A program made the position numbers and the translations under genes. Shown in pieces: positions 47,617 to 56,239 of a DNA stretch of 64,000 bases. A model generated the notes under the pieces. That model ran no database searches and was not told the origin of the DNA. It saw only the letters and a program-made list of their open reading frames with translations. The DNA is from Acidobacteriota bacterium. Lineage in GTDB: Bacteria; Acidobacteriota; Terriglobia; Bryobacterales; Bryobacteraceae. The DNA is taken from assembly GCA_017307505.1 (NCBI GenBank), contig JAFKEE010000028.1:124001-188000 (forward strand). The letters run 5' to 3'. Every line of letters begins with the position of its first letter. Positions within the stretch are counted from its first letter, which is position 1.

Positions 47617-48509
47617 TCCAGATTCAGCACCTGTTCGCGGATGCGCTCGATGTTCGCCTTTGCTTCCAGTCCCAGTGCCGTAATCTTGAGCCCCAGTTCG
47701 CCCACCCCGGAGGTCTTCGAGAGGATCGTGTTCGTCTCCCGGTTCATCTCCTGCATCAGGAAATCCAGCTTCTTGCCCAACTCGCCGCCTTTGTCGAGCA
47801 GGACGTCCAGTTCGCGCGAATGCACCTGCAGCCGCCCCAGTTCCTCGGTAATGTCGCTGCGGTCGGCCAGCACGGCCGCCTCCTGCGCGAGGCGTTGCGG
47901 ATCCATCGACACGCCCTTCAGCAACTCGGCCAGGCGTTCCTCGAGCCGGGCCCGGAAATGTTCCACCGCCGGTGCCCGGAGCTTCTCGATCTCTATCGCG
48001 TCCCGCCGGATGTCGGCGTTGTGGCTCTTCAGCAGATTGCGGATCTCGCCGCCCTCGCGCTCGCGAAAGACGTTCAGCGCGGTCAGCGACTCCTCCAGGG
48101 CCGACGTCACCAGTTGCTCCAGTTCGGCGGGCGCGTCCTCCTCCCCGGTCGGCTGGGCCAGCATTCCTGGAATCCGCAGCGCCATATGCACGTCCGGGTG
48201 CGCCGGCACCTGGTAAGCCGTCTCCGCCTCTTTCAAGGCAGTCAGATAGGCTTCGAACAGCGGCCGGTTCAGCGCCGCGGCGGCTGTGGCGTGCGCCGGA
48301 GTGAAACTGATGCGCACGTCGACATGCCCGCGCGTGACGTACTTCTTCACCACGCCTCGCAGCAGCGGTTCGAATTGCTCCAATTCGCCCGGAATGTGCG
48401 TGTGCAGATCGAGCGCGCGGTGATTCACGCTCTTCACCGTGGACGTAATCTCGCCCAGTTCGTTCGTCTTGCGGACTCGCGCAAAGCCCGTCATACTTCG
48501 GAGACTCAT
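47613..48509 (-). CDS. YicC family protein (endoribonuclease family)
   Basis: A 298-residue YicC/YloC protein. The start SLRSMTGFARV is the family signature, followed by KSVNHRALDLH and the C-terminal helical half ending KANIERIREQVLNLE. YicC homologues are reported to process or degrade RNA in some bacteria; the exact target is not known here. It lies 3 nt after the ABC exporter stop and overlaps gmk by 4 nt. Confidence 0.92.
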   Translation of the reverse strand: MSLRSMTGFARVRKTNELGEITSTVKSVNHRALDLHTHIPGELEQFEPLLRGVVKKYVTRGHVDVRISFTPAHATAAAALNRPLFEAYLTALKEAETAYQVPAHPDVHMALRIPGMLAQPTGEEDAPAELEQLVTSALEESLTALNVFREREGGEIRNLLKSHNADIRRDAIEIEKLRAPAVEHFRARLEERLAELLKGVSMDPQRLAQEAAVLADRSDITEELGRLQVHSRELDVLLDKGGELGKKLDFLMQEMNRETNTILSKTSGVGELGLKITALGLEAKANIERIREQVLNLE

Positions 48510-48512
48510 AGC

Positions 48513-50330
48513 TCAGTGCTCCAGATCAACATACTGTAACTCGTGCAGGCGCTGGTAGATGCCGCCCTGCCCGATAAGTTCTTCGTGCGTGCCGATCTCG
48601 CTGATGGCGCCGCTGTCCATGACGACGATGCGGTCTGCCCGGCGAATGGTCGAGAGGCGGTGCGCAATCACAATCACCGTCCGGTTGCGCATCAGGTTGC
48701 CCAGCGCGTGCTGCACCAGCACTTCGCTTTCTGTGTCCAATTGCGACGTCGCTTCGTCCAGGATCAGGATCGGCGCGTTCTTCAGCAGTGCGCGGGCGAT
48801 GGACAACCGCTGGCGCTGGCCGCCGCTCAGGTTCGCTCCGCGCTCGCCTACCAGCGTGTTGTAACCCTGCGGCAGCGCCTCGATGAAATCAGCCGCCATG
48901 GCGTTCTGGGCCGCGTCCCGGATCTCGTCGAGCCTGGCCCCCGGCCGCCCATAGCGGATGTTGGCCGCCACCGTGTCGTTGAAGAGAAAGGTGTCCTGGC
49001 TCACCACGGCGATGCGGCTGCGCAGGCTGTGCAGACGGACGTCGCGGATGTCGTGGCCGTCGATCCGGATGGCTCCGCTGTCGACGTCATAGAAGCGCGG
49101 CAGCAGCCCGGCGATGGTCGATTTTCCGGCGCCGCTCGGACCCACCAGGGCCACCACCTCGCCGCGCCGCACCTCCAGGTTCAGGTCGCGGATCGCGAAG
49201 CCGTTCGGAGTGTTCGGATAGCGGAAGCTGACGTTCTCAAAGCGGATCGACTCCCGGAACTCCGGCAACTCCGGAGCCGCCGGCTTCTCAATAATCTGCT
49301 GCGGCCGGTCGATGTATTCGAACACGCGCTGGCTGGCGCCTTCGGCCTGCTGGAAGATGTTGTGGATGCCGGTCAGCCGCTTGACGGGCTCGTAGAGCAG
49401 CAGCAGCGCGACCACGAAACTCATGAAGTCGCCGCTGGTCATGTGGTTGGCTTTGATCTGCGTCCGGGCGTAGGTGAGCAGGCCCACGATCGTGGCCGCC
49501 CCGAAGAATTCGATAATGGGCGACGGCAGCGCCTGGAAGGAGATGTAGCGTAGCGACGAGCGTTTGAACTTGGTGGCGGCCTGGCGGAAGCGGGCGCTCT
49601 CGATCTGCTCGGCCGTGAAACTCTTCACCACGGCATGACCGCTGAAGGCTTCCTGCAGGATCTCGCTCATCTCCGCGGCATGGTCCTGCGCGCTGCGCGT
49701 CGAGCGCCGGATCCGCTTGCCCAGCCGGGCCGTCGGCAGCAGGACAAACGGCAGCACCGTGGTCGAAACCAGCGCGAGAACCCAGTCGCTCTGGAACAGC
49801 ACATAGATCATGCCCATCGCGGCAAAGACCTGCCGCAGCCAGTCGGCCAGCATCTGCGAAACAGCCAGTTGGATCTTCTCGATGTCGCTCATCAGCGACG
49901 ACATCAGCCGCCCGGTGGAGTGGCTCCCAAAAAACTCGTGCTCCTCGCCGACCACCTTGTCAAAGGCCTGCTGCCGCAAGTCGGTCACTGCGGAGAGCCC
50001 GGAATAGCTCACCAGGTAATTGCCGAAGTAATCAGCTATGCCCTTGATCAGGAAAACCAGGAGAATGGCAATGGCCACCTGTGTCCAAATGTTGTGAATG
50101 GGCGTCGGGACGAGTTGGTCCAGATACAGATGGATGCCTGTCCACTCGGGAATCGGCAGCGGAACGCGTGTATCGACCGTGTCCGGTTGCAACACCCGGT
50201 CGAAAATCGGTTTCAGCAGGATCGGCAGCATGGTGCGCCCGACGCCGGACACCACCATCAGGAAGACGGCCAGGATCAGCGCTGGTGTGTAGCGCCTGGC
50301 GTAGCTCAGCAGCCGGATCAGTTCCTTCAC
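48513..50330 (-). CDS. MsbA-like lipid A/lipid ABC exporter (permease-ATPase fusion)
   Basis: A 605-residue half-transporter. I start it at GTG 50330, which overlaps the glycosyltransferase stop by 4 nt; a longer frame to 50432 crosses that gene. The membrane domain has six helices (about 1-320) with a loop including LRQQAFDKVVGEEHEFFGSHSTGRLMSSLMSDIEKIQ. The ATPase has Walker A GPSGAGKS, signature LSGGQRQRLSIARALL, Walker B ILILDEATSQLD and the H-loop IAHRLST. The neighbour is a glycosyltransferase and the operon includes a Trm112-like gene, a setting typical of msbA, which flips lipid A-core across the inner membrane. The family call rests on context as well as homology. Confidence 0.87.
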   Translation of the reverse strand: MKELIRLLSYARRYTPALILAVFLMVVSGVGRTMLPILLKPIFDRVLQPDTVDTRVPLPIPEWTGIHLYLDQLVPTPIHNIWTQVAIAILLVFLIKGIADYFGNYLVSYSGLSAVTDLRQQAFDKVVGEEHEFFGSHSTGRLMSSLMSDIEKIQLAVSQMLADWLRQVFAAMGMIYVLFQSDWVLALVSTTVLPFVLLPTARLGKRIRRSTRSAQDHAAEMSEILQEAFSGHAVVKSFTAEQIESARFRQAATKFKRSSLRYISFQALPSPIIEFFGAATIVGLLTYARTQIKANHMTSGDFMSFVVALLLLYEPVKRLTGIHNIFQQAEGASQRVFEYIDRPQQIIEKPAAPELPEFRESIRFENVSFRYPNTPNGFAIRDLNLEVRRGEVVALVGPSGAGKSTIAGLLPRFYDVDSGAIRIDGHDIRDVRLHSLRSRIAVVSQDTFLFNDTVAANIRYGRPGARLDEIRDAAQNAMAADFIEALPQGYNTLVGERGANLSGGQRQRLSIARALLKNAPILILDEATSQLDTESEVLVQHALGNLMRNRTVIVIAHRLSTIRRADRIVVMDSGAISEIGTHEELIGQGGIYQRLHELQYVDLEH

Positions 50331-51238
50331 TGCGCCACCCCCCGCAGCCGTTCCACGGCGGCAATGGCCTGCTCCACCGGAACGCCTGCCAGACCGTATG
50401 GGCTCGAAAGCACTTGGCTGCGCGTCTTCCACGGAGCCCAGATGACCGGATCGGAAGTTCCGTAAAGCACCACAACGGGAATCCCGAAAGCGGCCGCCAT
50501 GTGCGCCGGACCGCTGTCGTTACCCACGAAGAGCTCAGCACCGGAAAGCAGCGACTTCACGCTCTCCAGCGGCGCGCCTTCCAGCTTTTCAAACTCACCA
50601 AACGCGGAGAGGTCGTCGCCAGGCCCGCCAATGACGACCGGCGAGAGCCCGCTCTCCTTCAGGTGCCGGGCGACGGTCAGGAACCGGGCGGCGGGCCAGG
50701 TTTTGTCGGAGGCGGACGCCATGGGATGCACAATGGCGTAAGGCGGCCGCTGCGCCGCCGGCGCGCAGAACAGCCGGGCACGGGGGATATCGGTAATGGG
50801 CACTCCCAGATAGAACACGGCCGAAGCCAGATGTTCCGCGGTGTGCACCGTTCTTTCTTCGCCCAGAATCTGCTGGGCCCGTGGAATGTGAATGTTATAA
50901 ACCCACTGCTGCCGGAAGTGGCCGAAGCCCGCGCGATGTGGAGCCAGGGAGAGTCCCGTCAACGCAGCGCTACGCGAGCCGCCGTGGTAGTTCAACGCGA
51001 GTGTAGGGCGGAAGCCAAGCACGGCCCGCTTGGAGGGCGGCAGGATGGCGCGGATGTCCGGATTGCCCGCAAACAACTGGCTGAATCGGTCCTCGACCAC
51101 GATCCCGATTTCGAGATCGGGCCTGTACTGTTTCAGGAGGGAGAGGGCAGGGGTCGTCAGTACACAGTCGCCCAGCGATCGCAATCGCACAACCAGGACC
51201 CGTGCGCCGGGGGGCAACTGCTCGACGACGGTGGCCAT
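50327..51238 (-). CDS. glycosyltransferase family 9 (heptosyltransferase-like)
   Basis: A 303-residue GT9 protein, the family of ADP-heptose:LPS heptosyltransferases. The N-terminal phrase RVLVVRLRSLGDCVLTTPALSLLKQ and the C-terminal LFVGNDSGPAHMAAAFGIPVVVLYG (nucleotide-sugar site) are classic. The protein likely adds a core sugar to LPS in the cytoplasm. It overlaps the ABC exporter by 4 nt and follows the Trm112-like gene by 20 nt. Whether the donor is ADP-heptose cannot be fixed. Confidence 0.9.
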   Translation of the reverse strand: MATVVEQLPPGARVLVVRLRSLGDCVLTTPALSLLKQYRPDLEIGIVVEDRFSQLFAGNPDIRAILPPSKRAVLGFRPTLALNYHGGSRSAALTGLSLAPHRAGFGHFRQQWVYNIHIPRAQQILGEERTVHTAEHLASAVFYLGVPITDIPRARLFCAPAAQRPPYAIVHPMASASDKTWPAARFLTVARHLKESGLSPVVIGGPGDDLSAFGEFEKLEGAPLESVKSLLSGAELFVGNDSGPAHMAAAFGIPVVVLYGTSDPVIWAPWKTRSQVLSSPYGLAGVPVEQAIAAVERLRGVAQ

Positions 51239-51258
51239 GGCGGCGCCGCTAGAGGGCG

Positions 51259-51429
51259 TTACTCCTCAACCCGGGCTTCGTCCACCAGCATCACGGGGAT
51301 GTCGTCGCGGATCGGGTAGACCCGATGGCACGCCGGGCATTTCAAGCCGCTTTTGTCCTCGGTGAGGGCCACGGATTCCTTGCAGACCGGGCACACCAGA
51401 ATCTCCAACAGTTCTTGACTGACAGCCAT
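51259..51429 (-). CDS. Trm112/UPF0434 family small zinc protein
   Basis: A 56-residue protein: [20 protein letters not shown], then [20 protein letters not shown]. The two CPxC pairs form a zinc site and the sequence matches the UPF0434/Trm112 family (YcaR of E. coli). In E. coli ycaR lies near msbA-lpxK, and here it begins the operon that carries the msbA-like gene. Translation uses ATG 51429 with no good ribosome site. The protein may activate a methyltransferase or another partner. It is the likely first gene of the 9-kb operon ending at holB. Confidence 0.85.
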   Translation of the reverse strand: MAVSQELLEILVCPVCKESVALTEDKSGLKCPACHRVYPIRDDIPVMLVDEARVEE

Positions 51430-51442
51430 GGGATTTCAACCA

Positions 51443-51448
51443 ATTGTA
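51443..51448 (-). promoter_or_regulatory. putative -10 box of the Trm112-holB operon
   Basis: TACAAT on the minus strand, about 14 nt before the ATG, preceded by TGC. The -35 at 17-nt spacing (TGTCGC) is poor. The leader would be very short. The -10 is good but this is not strong evidence. Confidence 0.35.
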
Positions 51449-51498
51449 GCAATCCGCACCGCCGGGCGACATGCGGAATATTACTACCTGGCCCGCCC

Positions 51499-52020
51499 TT
51501 ACGGGTGCGCCTCGCAGCGTGCCTTCAGCGCCTCGTTCATGGCCCGGAATCCAATCTCGGTGCGGTCCAGCATGCCGGCGAACATCGGGCCAACCAGCAG
51601 GCCATAGAAGTGTTCTGATTGCTTCAACTTAGTGTGCCCATCCCCAACCGGTTCCAGGACGAACCGGTGGTCGCCCGTGAATAGCCCAGGCACCGCCACG
51701 CCGCCCCTCCAGGCCAGTTCCCGGTTCGGGGTAATCGTGATGATGCGCGCCACGAACTCCATCTCGCTATCGCCCGGCGGACGGATGGTGACATGCAACT
51801 TCTCGTCCTCGGATAATGTGCCGGAAAGAGTCAGGATAAATGGGTTCCACATCGCGTAATTGCCGGTATCCGTCAGCATCCGCCAGACGGACTCGGGTGG
51901 GGCGGCAATCGTGATCTCGGTGTCAATCACGCGGTCCTGCTGAGTGATGCTCAGCCCCAGCCAGGCCAGGAACACCAACAGGCAGAACGCCAGGACAAAG
52001 AGTGGGAATCCGCGGGGCAT
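51499..52020 (-). CDS. membrane-anchored SRPBCC (START-like) protein
   Basis: A 173-residue protein with one N-terminal membrane helix (FPLFVLAFCLLVFLAWLGLSI) and a ligand-binding START/SRPBCC domain: IDTEITIAAPPESVWRMLTDTGNYAMWNPFI is the typical first half. The domain binds hydrophobic ligands in related proteins. It lies 69 nt before the Trm112-like gene and may be first in the operon or separate. Function unknown. Confidence 0.82.
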   Translation of the reverse strand: MPRGFPLFVLAFCLLVFLAWLGLSITQQDRVIDTEITIAAPPESVWRMLTDTGNYAMWNPFILTLSGTLSEDEKLHVTIRPPGDSEMEFVARIITITPNRELAWRGGVAVPGLFTGDHRFVLEPVGDGHTKLKQSEHFYGLLVGPMFAGMLDRTEIGFRAMNEALKARCEAHP

Positions 52021-52210
52021 GGGAGTGTCGTCCGATTATATCGGGGCGGGCCGGACGGCGGATACCGTCTGTTCCGCGGCCGGCTAAGGTGTTTTCCTGC
52101 GTTCTTCCAAGGTGGGGCCCAATCTCCGCAACCATAGGACCGTGTTACACTTGTAAGCCATTGAGGGGGCGATCTCTCAAAGAGACCGTTGGTGGGGGAG
52201 TATTGGAACA

Positions 52211-52900
52211 ATGCAGAAACTAAAGGACCTCGGCGCCAAAAAGGCGAAATCACTGGATTCCCGTCTGTTTGCTTATGCCTTGGCCGGCGGCGCCGCGCTG
52301 GTCAGCGCAACGCCCGCGAACGCCGCCATCATTCATTACAGCGGTCCGACGCTGGATACCGCCGGCAGTTCGTTCAATCTGGACTTGGACGGTGATTTGA
52401 CGACCGATTTCACCTTTCAGTCCGGAGCAGGTGACTCGGCCACAGTATTCGCCGCGTACGTTAACTTCCCTGGTGGAGGCGTGACCGGCCCGCTGGCGTC
52501 CGGGACGCCGGTCAATGCGGCCACAGCATTCAACACTACTTCGCCGTACAAGCTCGCCAAAGGCAACGTCGATCAGGCGGGTGTGGTGGGGGACAACGGC
52601 GGGGTTTACGCCATCGCCCCCAACCAGTATATGGGCCTGACCTTTGACATCAGTGGAGTGGCCCACTACGGCTGGGCGAGGCTGGAAGTCTACGGCACAG
52701 GTACTCCTGAGGTGAATGGTTTGCTTGCGCAAGGCCAGTTGAACGTCCGAGTGATGGAATACGCCTACGAGACCAATAGCCGGGCCACTATTGCTGCCGG
52801 TCAGACCACGTCAACTGTCCCTGAACCCTCTTCCCTGGCCATGTTCGCATTGGGCGCTGCCGGCCTTGCCGCCATGCGCCGCCGCAAAGCCGCCAAGTAG
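52211..52900 (+). CDS. PEP-CTERM sorting-domain protein
   Basis: A 229-residue exported protein. The N terminus (LFAYALAGGAALVSATPANA) is a signal peptide after a positively charged stretch. The C terminus is a PEP-CTERM signal: VPEPSSLAMFALGAAGLAAMRRRKAAK, with the PEP motif, a hydrophobic helix and a basic end, recognised by an exosortase (not in the window). The mature part is beta-rich, with a Ca-binding-like DLDGDLTTDF. It is probably an extracellular matrix or surface protein. It ends 2 nt before the AP-like/TPR gene, which suggests cotranscription. No ligand is inferred. Confidence 0.88.
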   Translation: MQKLKDLGAKKAKSLDSRLFAYALAGGAALVSATPANAAIIHYSGPTLDTAGSSFNLDLDGDLTTDFTFQSGAGDSATVFAAYVNFPGGGVTGPLASGTPVNAATAFNTTSPYKLAKGNVDQAGVVGDNGGVYAIAPNQYMGLTFDISGVAHYGWARLEVYGTGTPEVNGLLAQGQLNVRVMEYAYETNSRATIAAGQTTSTVPEPSSLAMFALGAAGLAAMRRRKAAK

Positions 52901-52902
52901 AG

Positions 52903-54858
52903 ATGGCGGAGCGTCTGGCTGGCAGGGTCGTGCTGGTTGGCTGGAGCTCAGCGGATTGGAAAGTATTGAATCCGCTCCTCGATGCCGGAAAACTGCCGGC
53001 CCTGCAGTCACTTGTGGAACTGGGGGTCAAGGGCCACTTGAACTCCCTAAGCCCTATGCTCTCGCCGCTGTTGTGGACCTCAATCATCACAGGCCACACC
53101 CCTGATCACCATGGAGTATTAGGTCATTTCGAGCCGGACGAAGCCACCGGCGCGGCCCGCTTGGCCTCATCCACATCCCGCAAGGTCAAAGCCCTTTGGA
53201 ATATCCTGGCGGAATCCGGCATGCGCTCCGTCGCGGTGAACTGGTTTGCCAGCCAGCCGGCCGAACCGATCCCCGGAGCCATCGTCTCCAATCTGTACCC
53301 CAAAGCACGAGCCGCGTATGGCCAGCCCTGGGTTCTGCCTGCCGCCTGCATCCACCCTCCATCGTTGAGCGAGACCCTTTCCGAACTCCGTATCCACGCT
53401 GGCGATCTGACCGGCGATGACCTCAAAGCCTTGATCCCCAAACTGGAACGAGTGGATCAGATTGCCGACAGGCGTCCTCTGACGCTCGCCGTTGCCCTGG
53501 CCGAATCCCTCACAGCCCACGCCGCAGCGACCTGGCTGATCGAGAACGAAACCTGGGATCTGCTGGCGGTCCACTACTCAGCTCTGGACCTGGTTTGCCG
53601 GACGTTCATGCCATTCCATCCGCCGCGGATGGAGAATGTGTCAGAAACGGATTTTGAGCTCTACCGGGACGTGGTCGCGACCGTGTATTGCTACCACGAC
53701 GTCCTGTTGGGCCGGCTGATGGAACTGGCCGGACCGGATGCCACCATTGTTCTTGTCTCCGAGAATGGCTTTCACTGCGATGGGCTCCGGCCCTCCGGAG
53801 TCCCCAGCCTGGACGATCCATCGAGCGGTTGGGAGCGGGGGCATGGCATCTTCGCCGCCGCCGGACCCGGTCTGCGCCAGGATGAACTGGTGTTTGGAGC
53901 CGGGTTGCTGGACATCGCCCCGTTCGTGCTGAGACTGCTGGGCTTGCCCGCCGGGCAGGACATGCCGGGCCGCATCCTGCCCGACGCCTTGGTGAATCCA
54001 CCGGAGGATGTCCGCATTCCTACCTGGGAAGCTGCGCCCGTCGACAAGCCCGAAGACGAATGGGATCGCGCCGCCGCCTTGGCGGAACTGGCCGAACTCG
54101 GCTTTGTCGAACCTGCTCCGACCGGAGAGTTCGTCCGCGTGTCGGTCCAGAACGACGGCACACTGGCGCACGTCCACATGGCCGCAGGCCGTTTTGCCGA
54201 GGCGATCCCGCTCCTGGAACGAGGGATCGTGGCGCAACCTTCCCCCGTCGCTCGAATGGCCTTGGCCCATTGCTATCAGGTTGCCGGCCGGTTGGAGGAG
54301 GCGCAAGCCTTGATCGAGGCCGTGCTGGCCGAGGACCCGAATCGATCCCACGCCTGGCTGATCAAAGCCAATCTGGCTCTCGCGGCCGGAGAGACCGAAG
54401 CGGCGCTCGAACTGCTGAACGAAGCGGGCAAACGCGGAGCAGGGAACGCCCAACTCCAACATCGGATGGGCTTAGTCTACGAAAAAATGGGCCGCTTGAG
54501 CGAAGCCGAGGAGTGCCAGTCCCGGGTCCTGGAGCTGGATCCGCAGTTCCAGCCGGCCTGCACCAGCCGGGCTCGGGCGCTTCTGGAGTTGAAGCGCAAT
54601 GACGAGGCTGCCTCCATGGCACTGGATGCGGTGAATCTGCGCTATGACGATCATTCTGCGCATCTTCTGCTCGGAATTGCTCTTGCCCGCGAAGGCCAGG
54701 CGGAGCGCGCCATCCTGGCGCTGGAGACCTCGGTCCGCTACCGGCCCACTTCCGCGGCGCATACCTGGCTGGCTTTCCTGCGGGAGAGAGCCATAGTGAA
54801 TCCGCCGGAAGCCCTGTACCACCGGCAACGGGCGGCGGAGTTGGCTGGCCGCTCATGA
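52903..54858 (+). CDS. alkaline-phosphatase-superfamily protein with degenerate active site, plus TPR domain
   Basis: A 651-residue protein. Residues 1-385 belong to the type I phosphodiesterase/AP superfamily (VGWSSADWKVL, SPLLWTSIITGHTPDHHGVLG, HGIFAAAGPGL). However, expected metal ligands are replaced: S15 for Asp in GWD, S226 for Asp and L230 for His in the YDAIDH block, E287 for Asp and N288 for His in SDHGFH; only H314 remains. The nucleophile position is probably S54 (inferred by alignment from memory). It is therefore probably a pseudoenzyme. Residues from about 405 on are TPR repeats. No signal peptide is seen. It starts 2 nt after the PEP-CTERM gene and overlaps the GNAT gene by 4 nt. 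Confidence 0.85.
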   Translation: MAERLAGRVVLVGWSSADWKVLNPLLDAGKLPALQSLVELGVKGHLNSLSPMLSPLLWTSIITGHTPDHHGVLGHFEPDEATGAARLASSTSRKVKALWNILAESGMRSVAVNWFASQPAEPIPGAIVSNLYPKARAAYGQPWVLPAACIHPPSLSETLSELRIHAGDLTGDDLKALIPKLERVDQIADRRPLTLAVALAESLTAHAAATWLIENETWDLLAVHYSALDLVCRTFMPFHPPRMENVSETDFELYRDVVATVYCYHDVLLGRLMELAGPDATIVLVSENGFHCDGLRPSGVPSLDDPSSGWERGHGIFAAAGPGLRQDELVFGAGLLDIAPFVLRLLGLPAGQDMPGRILPDALVNPPEDVRIPTWEAAPVDKPEDEWDRAAALAELAELGFVEPAPTGEFVRVSVQNDGTLAHVHMAAGRFAEAIPLLERGIVAQPSPVARMALAHCYQVAGRLEEAQALIEAVLAEDPNRSHAWLIKANLALAAGETEAALELLNEAGKRGAGNAQLQHRMGLVYEKMGRLSEAEECQSRVLELDPQFQPACTSRARALLELKRNDEAASMALDAVNLRYDDHSAHLLLGIALAREGQAERAILALETSVRYRPTSAAHTWLAFLRERAIVNPPEALYHRQRAAELAGRS

Positions 54859-55715
54859 CAGGAGCGATCCGGCGAGCGGTTGGCGCGGATTGGGCCATCT
54901 GCCGGGCCCTGCTGCCCCAAGCCTGCAGCCGCACCGATGGTCCCATCGAAGGACTGATCCTGCTGCTCGAATCCGGACCCCGCGTGGGCGGCGCTGCCGT
55001 GCTGCGGTTTGACGGACAGGACGCCTGGCTCGGTTTGACAGTCGTCCCCACAGTGCGGCGCCAGGGATTGGGTTCGTACGTCTACAATGCCGCAGTAGCA
55101 GCCGCCCGGGCCGGCGGCGCCCGGCGCCTGGTGGCCGCTTGCGACACGTTCGCCGAACCCGCCGCGGCGCCATTCCTGGAGAAGCACGGTTTTGCCGCCG
55201 TCACCCAAATTACGACGTTCGAAGCCAATTTTGCGGCCAGCGCCCCGATCCTGAGCAGAATGCGCGACGAACTGGTGGCCCGGAATCGCATTCCGGCCGG
55301 CTGGTCGGTCACCACGCTCGCCCAGGCTCCGCAGCAATCGGTGGCACAGCTGTTCGCGGAATACATCGCCCACCGGGCGGATCTGGCGGATGCTCCGCTA
55401 CGGCTCGACCAGGAAGCCGGCCGCTGGGACAGTTCGCCGGTGATTCTGGAGAACGGCCGTCCGGTGGGGGCGCTGGTCACCGAAAGAGACGGCACAACCT
55501 GGACGGTGGAAGGAAGGTTTGTCGTGCGCGGCTACCAGTCCGGCGTGGCCAACGCGATCCTGCTGGGCGCGGCCGTCGATCTGGGCGCAGCTAACCAGGC
55601 GACCTACATTCGGTTCGATTCGCGAGAAGACAATCGCGACACCCTCAAGCTGGTCCGCCGCCTGGAAGCTGTACCTCTGCGTGTGAGAACCCGGTTTGAA
55701 CGCGCTCTATACTGA
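54855..55715 (+). CDS. GNAT-family acetyltransferase
   Basis: A 286-residue protein; the first half (about 1-115) is a GNAT domain with the acetyl-CoA block VVPTVRRQGLGSYVYNAAV and a C-terminal GFAAVTQI strand. The second half (about 150-285) has a similar length and ends in RFDSREDNRDTLKLVRRLEAVPLRVRT, also GNAT-like, with a poorer CoA motif, so the protein may be a tandem. The ATG overlaps the AP-like gene stop by 4 nt. Substrate unknown; it may be an N-acetyltransferase of a small molecule or protein. Confidence 0.82.
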   Translation: MTGAIRRAVGADWAICRALLPQACSRTDGPIEGLILLLESGPRVGGAAVLRFDGQDAWLGLTVVPTVRRQGLGSYVYNAAVAAARAGGARRLVAACDTFAEPAAAPFLEKHGFAAVTQITTFEANFAASAPILSRMRDELVARNRIPAGWSVTTLAQAPQQSVAQLFAEYIAHRADLADAPLRLDQEAGRWDSSPVILENGRPVGALVTERDGTTWTVEGRFVVRGYQSGVANAILLGAAVDLGAANQATYIRFDSREDNRDTLKLVRRLEAVPLRVRTRFERALY

Positions 55716-55719
55716 AGGC

Positions 55720-56235
55720 ATGCCGAAGTGGACCTGCGTCCCCCTGGGAACCCGGCTGGTGCTGTTTGTCGAAGCCGAGGGTGAAGTGCTGCGCCGTGCG
55801 TGGTTTGCGAAGCGCGAGGACGACACGCCGCCCGGCTGGCTGGCCGAGGATCGCGACGACGCGCTGCCCGTGCTGGTGGAAGCCCGGCGCCAGTTGCGGG
55901 AATACGTTGCCGGACGGTTGCGTCACTTTACCGTACCTTTCCGTTTGGATGGCACGGAGTTCCAGCAGCAGGTCTGGCGGCAGTTGACCGAGATCCCCTG
56001 CGGCGAAGTGCGCAGCTACGCCAGCGTCGCCCAGGCCATCGGCCGGCCCAATGCCGTCCGGGCCGTGGGCGCCGCGAATGGAAGCAACCCGTTGCCGGTC
56101 TTCGTACCCTGCCACCGGGTGATCGGCAGCAACGGGTCCCTCACCGGCTTCTCTGCCGGGCTCGAAGTGAAGCGCGCGCTGCTGGCGCTGGAAGGGGCTC
56201 CGGTACAGCAGGGATTGCCGCTCGGCGAAGAGTAG
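55720..56235 (+). CDS. methylated-DNA-protein-cysteine methyltransferase
   Basis: A 171-residue O6-alkylguanine-DNA alkyltransferase starting at ATG 55720. The DNA-binding domain is FQQQVWRQLTEIPCGEVRSYASVAQAIGRPNAVRAVGAANGSNPLP and the acceptor cysteine is C131 in VPCHRV. The protein repairs O6-methylguanine by suicide transfer. It is 4 nt after the GNAT stop. A GAAGG lies very close to the ATG, so TTG 55696 is a possible alternative start. No Ada regulatory domain is present. Confidence 0.92.
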   Translation: MPKWTCVPLGTRLVLFVEAEGEVLRRAWFAKREDDTPPGWLAEDRDDALPVLVEARRQLREYVAGRLRHFTVPFRLDGTEFQQQVWRQLTEIPCGEVRSYASVAQAIGRPNAVRAVGAANGSNPLPVFVPCHRVIGSNGSLTGFSAGLEVKRALLALEGAPVQQGLPLGEE

Positions 56236-56239
56236 CCGC

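Noticed and set aside
52021-52210. riboswitch before the PEP-CTERM gene
   Set aside because: Only a short GATCTCT/AGAGA hairpin is visible; no conserved riboswitch core was recognised.
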